DNA from: Pseudobdellovibrionaceae bacterium
GTDB lineage: Bacteria; Bdellovibrionota; Bdellovibrionia; Bdellovibrionales; JAMPXM01
Direction: 5' to 3'
Assembly (NCBI GenBank): GCA_913774795.1
Contig: CAJYIL010000611.1
Coordinates: 1 to 5,222 of the forward strand
DNA length: 5,222 bases
The notes below the pieces were generated by a model. The model worked only from the letters and a program-made list of their open reading frames with translations. It did no database searches and had not been told where the DNA came from. Position 1 is the stretch's first letter. Each line of letters starts with the position of its first letter. Below are positions 1 through 5,222 of the stretch, one piece after another. Both the position numbers and the translations under genes were made by a program.

Positions 1-917
1 GAGACCGATGGTTGATAGTTGGAATTAACGGCGATGAGACCACGAGAGTCGGCTTTTAGGCCAATGGCATCGAGATTCAAGGCTTCGTGATTTCCCGTGC
101 GGCCCAAGCAGTACAAGACGGCATCAAAGTTCCGTGATTCTGTTTCTCCGTCGGTCGTTAAATCCACCGACGCAACCGTCTGGCCGTTTCGTTTTTCTAC
201 CGACGAAAGATTGGCAAACTCGGTCGAGAGTTTGAGTTGGACGCCTGATTTTTCGAACTGTTTCGTCAAGGCGTCGACGATCTCGCGATCAATCGAACCC
301 AAGAGCTCGTTTCTCGAATCGACGAGCGTTACCGCCACACCCATACGCGCAAAGATCGACGAGTATTCGCAACCGATGACTCCCGCTCCGAGAACAAGGA
401 GCGTCTTAAGCTCTTTCGAAAAGCCGAGGATGGAGTCTGAATCGAATAGCGTTTTGTCGTCGAAATTCAAATCCGTAGGTCGACGTGGACGTGTGCCGGT
501 GGCGACGACGATGACATCGGCTTTCACCCGGCACGTCGTTTCGAGGTTGCGGATTTCGATCGTGTGCTTATCAACGAACGACGCAATCCCTTGAACCATT
601 TCGACTTTGTTACGGCGAAAGTGCTCTTCGGTGATCAGGCGCTCTTCTTCAATCACCGAGTGCGTTTTGTCCATGATGTCGCCAATCGTAAAGTTGGCGT
701 GCTTCGACGCGAGAGCATGTTCACGGAGAGTTTTCGATGGGATTGTACCGAGATGGAGACAGGCGCCGCCCATCTGATCTTTTTCGACGATGAGAACTTT
801 TTTACCGAGCTTTGAAGCTTGAACTGCGGCTCGATGACCACCCGGTCCTGACCCGATCACGACGAGATCGTATTTGTCAGAACTTGCTTTGGACTTGCAG
901 CTGGTGGTCTTTTTCAT
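1..917 (-). CDS. sthA: Soluble pyridine nucleotide transhydrogenase (SthA), 3' end missing
   Basis: This is a flavoprotein of the pyridine nucleotide-disulfide oxidoreductase family. SthA transfers hydride between NADPH and NAD in the cytoplasm and balances the two pools. The window holds 305 codons; E. coli SthA is about 466 residues, so the C-terminal dimerisation domain lies beyond the left edge. The FAD-binding GSGPGG motif is at residues 22-27 and the NAD(P)-binding GAGVIG at 177-182. The decisive segment is GGACLHLGTIPSKTLRE near 50-66. Lipoamide dehydrogenases and glutathione reductases have CxxxxC here, but this protein has C53 and T58, as in E. coli SthA (CTHWGTIPSK). YCLGRTGN at about 269-276 also matches SthA. 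The ATG at 917 leaves 14 residues before the first beta strand. No good Shine-Dalgarno sits at normal spacing, the nearest G-rich run (GGCGG) being only 3 bases away. The gene starts 33 bases after the permease gene and is probably in its operon. A diverged lipoamide dehydrogenase paralogue is the alternative, but it is less likely. Confidence 0.9.
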   Translation of the reverse strand, partial: MKKTTSCKSKASSDKYDLVVIGSGPGGHRAAVQASKLGKKVLIVEKDQMGGACLHLGTIPSKTLREHALASKHANFTIGDIMDKTHSVIEEERLITEEHFRRNKVEMVQGIASFVDKHTIEIRNLETTCRVKADVIVVATGTRPRRPTDLNFDDKTLFDSDSILGFSKELKTLLVLGAGVIGCEYSSIFARMGVAVTLVDSRNELLGSIDREIVDALTKQFEKSGVQLKLSTEFANLSSVEKRNGQTVASVDLTTDGETESRNFDAVLYCLGRTGNHEALNLDAIGLKADSRGLIAVNSNYQPSV

Positions 918-950
918 GAACCGCCAGCATAGCCTACCTGCGGCGAGCGA

Positions 951-2048
951 TCAACGAGGCACGCGCGGATACGTGCGTGTCACCATCGGAAGCAAAGTGA
1001 AAAACAGCCCAGCGACGATAGGACCAATGAACAGGCCATAAAACCCGATCATATCGAGGGCTCCGAACGCCGCGACGAAGCCGATCAGCGGGTGGAGATC
1101 TGATCCGCCCTTGAGCACGTATGGCCGAACGATGTTATCGGACGACCCGACGACGATGATCATGAAGAGCCACAGGATCCCGATCCCGTTATTGCCGGCA
1201 ATGAAAGCTTGCGCTGACAGAACGAGAATCGCGGGCGCTGTACCGACAACCGGCAAAAACGAGCTGATGAAGGTAATGAATGTGAACAAGATCGCGTTGG
1301 GAGTTGCGGTCGCAAAACAAACGATCGCGACGATCGTCGATTGAACGGCGCCGGTCGCTAGAGTCGCCACGATAACCGAGTTAGAGAGCGAGCCCACCGT
1401 GTGGATGAGGCGATCGGTTTGTTCGCGATTGAAGATCGAGTTGAAACGGATGAAGTTCACGATCCGCGGGCCGTCGATCAGCATGAAAAAGAGAGTGATC
1501 AAGAGAACGAAATTCGAGAACGCGATTCCCGGCAGTGACGTAATTAAATTCTGCAAAAGCGCGGCTCCGTAGGCACCCGCCGCTTGTAGACCTCTTGCGC
1601 CGTAGCTCTGGATTTGCGCTTCGGTGATCGGGACGATTTCTTGAATGCGCTCGAGAGTGCCGCCGAGCCCGAACTTATCGGCGATCGTCATCGCATTGGC
1701 GCCTGAGAAATCGCTGATATGGAGCGTTTGAACTTTCTCGATGACCTCTTGGACACCGATGAAAAGAAGAACGCCGATCGGAATAAGAATCAAAAGCCCG
1801 AAGGCGACGACGATGATCGCCGCCCGCCAAGTGTCAGAAATTTTTTTCCCCAGCTCGAAGCGATCAAACTTATTCATGAATGGATGCAGCACCACCGCAA
1901 AAATCGAACCCATCACGAGCGGCTTCAGAAACGTAATGTTCAGCCAAAGCGTGAGAAGTAGAACCGCGAGGAGGATGACTCCGCGGTACTGATAAAAACG
2001 GCCGCCAATAGTGACTCGATTTGTGCGAAGGGGAAGCAGTTGATCCAT
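951..2048 (-). CDS. AI-2E family transporter (YdiK/PerM-type permease)
   Basis: This is a polytopic inner-membrane protein of about 365 residues, the usual length for the AI-2E (UPF0118) family. Family members include AI-2 exporters such as TqsA and Na+/H+ antiporters, so the substrate cannot be read from sequence. Two hydrophobic segments lie at about 24-58 and a long one at about 77-102. A soluble stretch follows to about 160, then hydrophobic segments at 165-192, 225-285, 291-302 and 321-357. Family hallmarks are in the C-terminal half: FLPVVGTAP near 265-273, SSDNIVRPYVL near 302-312, and the G-rich block ending GLFIGPIVAG near 338-347. The ATG at 2048 was chosen; a GTG immediately upstream at 2051 is equally possible, and an in-frame TAA just before it excludes anything longer. 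Neither start has a clear Shine-Dalgarno. The gene diverges from the M48 protease gene and is followed closely by sthA. The family call is secure; the specific function is unknown. Confidence 0.92.
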   Translation of the reverse strand: MDQLLPLRTNRVTIGGRFYQYRGVILLAVLLLTLWLNITFLKPLVMGSIFAVVLHPFMNKFDRFELGKKISDTWRAAIIVVAFGLLILIPIGVLLFIGVQEVIEKVQTLHISDFSGANAMTIADKFGLGGTLERIQEIVPITEAQIQSYGARGLQAAGAYGAALLQNLITSLPGIAFSNFVLLITLFFMLIDGPRIVNFIRFNSIFNREQTDRLIHTVGSLSNSVIVATLATGAVQSTIVAIVCFATATPNAILFTFITFISSFLPVVGTAPAILVLSAQAFIAGNNGIGILWLFMIIVVGSSDNIVRPYVLKGGSDLHPLIGFVAAFGALDMIGFYGLFIGPIVAGLFFTLLPMVTRTYPRVPR

Positions 2049-2168
2049 CACGTGCCATTAGAGTCGGCGCGCGACGCTTCGTCACTCTTTTCCGCGACTT
2101 GTTTACATTCATTGATGAATTCGGCCGCGTCCCTTGAGATATGTATGTTTATTCCGGAGGTCGTCTCG
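2049..2168. other. Divergent intergenic region, presumed promoters for both flanking genes
   Basis: These 120 bases separate the divergently transcribed permease and M48 protease genes, so promoters for both must lie in or near here. The half nearest the protease is AT-richer (for example 2099-2120 and 2138-2154) than the surrounding coding DNA. I could not find a -35/-10 pair with acceptable spacing on either strand, and I see no operator-like palindrome. The function as a promoter region is inferred from gene orientation only. Confidence 0.45.
2156..2160 (+). promoter_or_regulatory. Strong ribosome binding site of the M48 protease gene
   Basis: GGAGG lies 8 bases before the ATG at 2169, which is ideal Shine-Dalgarno spacing. 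It fixes that ATG as the start in preference to in-frame upstream starts at 2040, 2115 and 2145. Those would add up to 43 residues of non-conserved sequence in front of the signal peptide. Confidence 0.85.
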
Positions 2169-2942
2169 ATGAAATGGCTTGTTCTATTGGGGTTTGTTGG
2201 TTTGGTTGCGTGCGCGACATCACCTGAAGGTCGACGTCAGTTGATGCTACTCCCCGATTCGCAGATGGATCAAATGGGTGTGCAAGCATTTGAAGAGATG
2301 AAACAAAAAGACAAAATCAGTACCAATGCCGCCGACAACGCCTTTGTGAAATGTGTCGCGAACGCGATCACGGGCGCACTCGATGAGAAGCGCAACTGGG
2401 AGGTGGTCGTGTTCGACGATCCGAACGTCAACGCTTTCGCATTACCGGGCGGCAAGATCGGTGTTCTTTCGGGCATATTGAAAGTCACTGCGAATGCCGA
2501 TCAATTGGGTGCCGTCCTCGGCCACGAAGTCGGTCACGTGATCGCTCGTCACGGCGCTGAACGCGCCTCAGCGCAATTGCTCGAGCAAGGCGGGCTTTCG
2601 GTCTTAGGTTCGGTTCTCGCGTCTCCGGGTACACCGAAGTATCAGCTTTTGATGGCAGGCTTGGGTCTCGGCACTCAATACGGCATCGCCATGCCGCACT
2701 CGCGTACGCAAGAGACCGAAGCCGATCGCATGGGACTTCAGCTGATGGCTCGCGCCGGCTTCGATCCGCAGCAAGCCGTCGAGCTCTGGAAAAACATGGA
2801 TAAAGCGAGCGGAGGCTCTCCTCCTGAGTGGTTGAGCGATCACCCGTCGAACGCAAATCGCATCGCTGATCTTCAGGCGCACATGGCGGAGGCGCTGGAG
2901 ATTGCGCGGGCGACGCCGCGGAAGGCGAATTGTCGGCGGTAG
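2169..2942 (+). CDS. M48 family zinc metalloprotease, predicted outer-membrane lipoprotein
   Basis: This is a 257-residue zinc endopeptidase of peptidase family M48, comparable in size to the E. coli lipoprotein protease LoiP (YggG). Residues 1-15 form a lipoprotein signal peptide (MKWLVLLGFVGLVAC) whose lipobox LVAC places the lipidated cysteine at C15. The next residue is Ala, not Asp, so by the E. coli Lol rule it would go to the outer membrane. The protease domain shows DPNVNAFALPGGKIGV near 84-99, the zinc motif HEVGH at 119-123 with E120 as catalytic base, and ETEAD at 182-186, where E182 is the expected third zinc ligand. DHPSNANRI at 224-232 is the usual C-terminal family motif. All catalytic residues are present, so it should be active. 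Such proteins generally act in periplasmic or outer-membrane protein quality control, but the substrate is not known here. No TPR domain follows, unlike BepA. The tail after about 245 is short and basic. The gene stands alone on its strand. Confidence 0.93.
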   Translation: MKWLVLLGFVGLVACATSPEGRRQLMLLPDSQMDQMGVQAFEEMKQKDKISTNAADNAFVKCVANAITGALDEKRNWEVVVFDDPNVNAFALPGGKIGVLSGILKVTANADQLGAVLGHEVGHVIARHGAERASAQLLEQGGLSVLGSVLASPGTPKYQLLMAGLGLGTQYGIAMPHSRTQETEADRMGLQLMARAGFDPQQAVELWKNMDKASGGSPPEWLSDHPSNANRIADLQAHMAEALEIARATPRKANCRR

Positions 2943-2943
2943 G

Positions 2944-2992
2944 CGCGAACGTTTAGACGTTTTAAACGGACGCGTTCATGATCATGTTCGCG
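2944..2992. terminator. Possible bidirectional terminator or folded element between convergent genes
   Basis: Outer arms CGCGAAC (2944-2950) and GTTCGCG (2986-2992) are perfect inverted repeats. They enclose a hairpin with arms CGTTTA (2950-2955) and TAAACG (2963-2968) around a 7-base loop, and the palindrome CATGATCATG (2977-2986). The inner and outer stems share a base at 2950, and the palindrome shares base 2986 with the outer arm, so the structures partly compete. Its location just after both converging stop codons suggests transcription termination, but no run of T follows on either strand, so an intrinsic terminator is doubtful. Confidence 0.3.
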
Positions 2993-3016
2993 TTCACGTT
3001 TGACGTTTATATGTTT
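2949..3016. repeat. Degenerate RYGTTY hexamer repeats between convergent genes
   Basis: The gap between the M48 gene and the HAD gene is filled with variants of a six-base unit. Five are strictly in tandem: GCGTTC at 2972, ATGATC at 2978, ATGTTC at 2984, GCGTTC at 2990 and ACGTTT at 2996. Further units sit out of phase by a base or two at 2949, 2957 and 3003 (all ACGTTT) and 3011 (ATGTTT). The block ACGTTTAGACGTTT (2949-2962) nearly recurs as ACGTTTGACGTTT (2996-3008). The pattern is directly visible; what it does is unknown. It may be a decayed intergenic microsatellite. Confidence 0.6.
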
Positions 3017-3023
3017 GGGAATT

Positions 3024-3629
3024 TTAGGCGAGACTGATGCCGAGCTTTGTGAGGTCTTTGCGGAGTTGATCCGGGTTTTCGAATTTGATGGCGTTGAAGC
3101 CGAGCTTGAGGGCGGCGTCGATGTTTTTTTCTACGTCGTCGATGAAAACCGATTCGCGGGGGTTTACGCGGTGTCGAGTTTCGAGGAGCTGATAGAACTT
3201 CGGGTCGGGCTTGATGAGTTTCTCTTCTCCCGAAACGAGAATCGCCTCGAAGTCGTTTAAGAATTCGAAACGCTCGCGTGCGTAGGGAAATGTCTCGGCC
3301 GACCAATTTGAAAGCGCGAGCAGCCGGTAGTTTGGCTTGAGCCCTTTCAGAATCTGAGCGGTGCCTTCGATTGCACCGCCGAGCATCTCGCTCCAGCGTG
3401 TGTGGTAAGCCGCGATCATCTCGGCCTGATCAGGAAATTTCGCGACGAGATCAGCGACGCCTTTTTTAAAGGGGTAACCCGCATCAAGCTGCGCGTTCCA
3501 GTCGGATTGCGTAACGGTGGCGAGAAAGGCCTCCATCTTCGCAGGGTCTTGAAAGAGCTTTCGGTAGAGATAGCGGGGGTTCCAATCGATTAACACCCCG
3601 CCAAGATCGAAAACGAACGTCGTGATCAT
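3024..3629 (-). CDS. HAD-family phosphatase, YihX-like
   Basis: This 201-residue cytoplasmic hydrolase belongs to the haloacid dehalogenase superfamily, subfamily IA, with a helical cap between motifs I and II. Motif I is FDLGGVL with nucleophile D8. Motif II is S107-N108 in LALSNWS, motif III is K140 in LIKPDPKFY, and motif IV is FIDD with D164 and D165. Length and motifs resemble E. coli YihX, an alpha-glucose-1-phosphate phosphatase (FDLGNV, LSN, KPE, FFDD). As in YihX, the second Asp of the usual DxD motif is replaced by Gly. The substrate cannot be predicted; sugar phosphates are a reasonable guess. Its ATG (3629-3627) overlaps the TGA of the SIMPL gene in an ATGA junction. No Shine-Dalgarno is visible upstream, so translation probably depends on ribosomes finishing the SIMPL gene. 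It is the last gene of the minus-strand cluster. Confidence 0.9.
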   Translation of the reverse strand: MITTFVFDLGGVLIDWNPRYLYRKLFQDPAKMEAFLATVTQSDWNAQLDAGYPFKKGVADLVAKFPDQAEMIAAYHTRWSEMLGGAIEGTAQILKGLKPNYRLLALSNWSAETFPYARERFEFLNDFEAILVSGEEKLIKPDPKFYQLLETRHRVNPRESVFIDDVEKNIDAALKLGFNAIKFENPDQLRKDLTKLGISLA

Positions 3630-4332
3630 TCGAGGAAATAGACGGCGTTCACAGAGAGCTGGATTTTTTGGGTCGCGGTATCGACAGATGGTGCCGATTG
3701 AGATTCGTCTGCCATGGCCTTCATGTTCATCGAACGGAAGGCGATGGGCGGAGGCGGAGCGACGATGCCGCCGCCCTCTTCGTTCAAGGAAACGATTTTA
3801 CCTAAGCGTGCGCCCGCTGCTTTGGCCATGCGGGCCGCTTTTGCGCTGGCGTGTTGAATCGCCTCTTCGAGGCAGGCTTCGCGCTCGTCACGCGATTTCT
3901 CATCTGACAAAAACGTCGAAAGTGCGCCGACGTCTTTCACGTTGTTTTTGGACGCGATCGCGATGACCTCGCCGAGACGAGCCGTTTCGCTCGTGATCAC
4001 ATTTAAACCCATCCGCGCGCGGTAGCCCTGCGAAACCGATTTGCCTTTGATGTAGTCAAATTGCTGATTGACCGAATACTCGCTTGTTTGAAGTTCGAGG
4101 TTAGCGAGCTTAAGAGCCTGCACTTCCTTTTTGATTTTCTCGTACGACTCGGTGGCTTTGCGGGTCGCGACCTTGATGTCGGCGTCTTGAAACTCCGGAA
4201 CGATGTTGAGCGAACCACGATCCGGGATCGTCGTTCGTAAACACTGCCCGCTCACGTTAACGGTGCGATCGATGGCTGATGCCGACGATGCGAAGGCCAC
4301 AAGACCTGAGACAATCAAAGCGATGCGCGTGA

Positions 4333-4336
<4 letters not shown>
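3626..4336 (-). CDS. Secreted SIMPL domain (DUF541) protein
   Basis: This is a predicted periplasmic protein of 236 residues with a SIMPL (DUF541) domain. The family includes E. coli YggE and Brucella BP26; the biochemical role is poorly defined, with links to oxidative stress reported for YggE. The GTG start at 4336 is chosen because it begins a clean signal peptide (residues 1-21, ending ASSASA, with cleavage probably before I22). It also has GGAG at 4347-4344 with 7-base spacing, and it overlaps the ychJ TGA in a GTGA junction. The ATG codons further upstream would add a 17-residue charged tail before the signal. The mature domain opens with RTVNVSGQ, carries a helical, lysine-rich segment near 63-80, and has the alanine-rich helix ACLEEAIQHASAKAARMAKAAG near 154-175. 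It ends with a beta strand, IQLSVNAVYFLE. A proline run sits at 194-197. Two cysteines, C32 and C155, could form a disulfide, which is speculative. Confidence 0.88.
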
Positions 4337-4821
<485 letters not shown>

Positions 4822-4860
4822 AGACGATTACTTTGTCAGGAGCCCTGGAGCTTTGCAAGA

Positions 4861-5222
4861 TCAGACGAGCTTCGTCGATTGACGCAAGATGGCCTTCAAC
4901 GCGTCGTCATGTTTTGCGAGATCCATCGGCGAGAGACCGTTGCGATCTTTGAGCATCGGATCAGCGCCTGCTTGGATCAGAGTCTCGACGACGGGCTTCG
5001 CGCCTCGAGCGACGGCATGATGAAGGGGCGTTTGCCCGCCTTTAAGCGGCGCATTGAGCTCAGCTCCGTTAGCGACAAGACGATCGGCCACGCGCGCGGC
5101 CGTGTCTTCGTCCCGGTAAAGCACGGCGAGGTGGAGCGGAGTTTCTCCAGCCTGATTGTTTGCGTTCTTATTTACGATCGCTCCGCGGTCGAGCAAGAAC
5201 GCGACCAGCTCTTCTTGACCGA
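4861..5222 (-). CDS. Ankyrin-repeat protein, C-terminal part only
   Basis: The window shows the last 119 codons of a gene whose start lies beyond the right edge. The reading frame is open to position 5222, and no internal start is plausible because the sequence begins in the middle of a repeat. Visible repeats, numbered from the first complete codon: the end of one (ELVAFLLDRGAIVN, 4-17), a full one with ETPLHLAV (26-33) ending ADRLVANGAELN, another with QTPLHHAV (63-70) ending VETLIQAGADP, and a degenerate last one with LSPMDLA (96-102). The second repeat is slightly longer than the standard 33 residues (RDEDTAARVADRL). Ankyrin repeats are protein-binding scaffolds, so no enzymatic role can be assigned. 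Without the N terminus I cannot tell whether the protein is secreted. It lies upstream of ychJ on the same strand, 39 bases away, and may head or belong to the same operon. Confidence 0.88.
   Translation of the reverse strand, partial: GQEELVAFLLDRGAIVNKNANNQAGETPLHLAVLYRDEDTAARVADRLVANGAELNAPLKGGQTPLHHAVARGAKPVVETLIQAGADPMLKDRNGLSPMDLAKHDDALKAILRQSTKLV

Noticed and set aside
97..594. Plus-strand open frame of 165 codons
   Set aside because: It lies antisense to sthA, whose protein sequence matches a known family throughout. The plus-strand translation resembles no family I know and is serine/arginine-rich, as expected of a shadow frame.
2099..2149. Promoter elements such as TTGATG at 2112 and TATGTA at 2140
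   Set aside because: The spacing between them is 22 bases, too long for a sigma-70 type promoter, and no better pair was found.
2040..2168. Longer N terminus for the M48 protease starting at 2040
   Set aside because: It would bury the lipoprotein signal peptide 43 residues inside, and the strong GGAGG points to the ATG at 2169.
3000..3260. Plus-strand open frame of 86 codons
   Set aside because: It is antisense to the HAD phosphatase, which has all four motifs of its family.
4822..4860. Small CAGG/CCTG inverted repeat between the ankyrin gene and ychJ
   Set aside because: The stem is only 4 bases with a 3-base loop and no T-run follows, so it is not a credible terminator.

Overview
The window is an ordinary, densely packed chromosomal segment of a Gram-negative bacterium with moderate GC. 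It has short intergenic gaps, a lipoprotein signal with a lipobox, a periplasmic SIMPL-domain protein and a soluble transhydrogenase. The mix of genes and the degenerate GTTCRC-like hexamers at one gene end are compatible with a Bdellovibrio-like lineage (Bdellovibrionota), but that placement is a weak inference from general impression. No RNA gene, mobile element, CRISPR array or phage gene is visible.

Layout. On the minus strand at the left, an AI-2E family membrane permease (951-2048) is followed after 33 bases by the start of a soluble pyridine nucleotide transhydrogenase gene (sthA) that runs off the left edge. The two are probably co-transcribed. A 120-base divergent intergenic region separates the permease from a plus-strand gene for an M48-family metalloprotease lipoprotein (2169-2942), which has a strong ribosome binding site. 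That gene converges on a minus-strand cluster. The 81-base gap between them holds a degenerate hexamer repeat and small inverted repeats, but no classical T-tailed terminator.

The right half is a compact minus-strand cluster read right to left: the end of an ankyrin-repeat protein (running off the right edge), a YchJ/UPF0225 protein with two SEC-C zinc motifs, a secreted SIMPL (DUF541) protein and a HAD-family phosphatase resembling YihX. The last three are joined by 4-base stop/start overlaps (GTGA and ATGA), so they are very likely translated in a coupled way from one message. Their products fall into different compartments and have no obvious shared pathway, so the cluster may reflect shared expression more than a single biochemical system.

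Nothing here is clearly a new biological system. The items most worth a second look are the hexamer repeat region between the convergent genes and the tightly coupled ychJ-SIMPL-HAD gene set.
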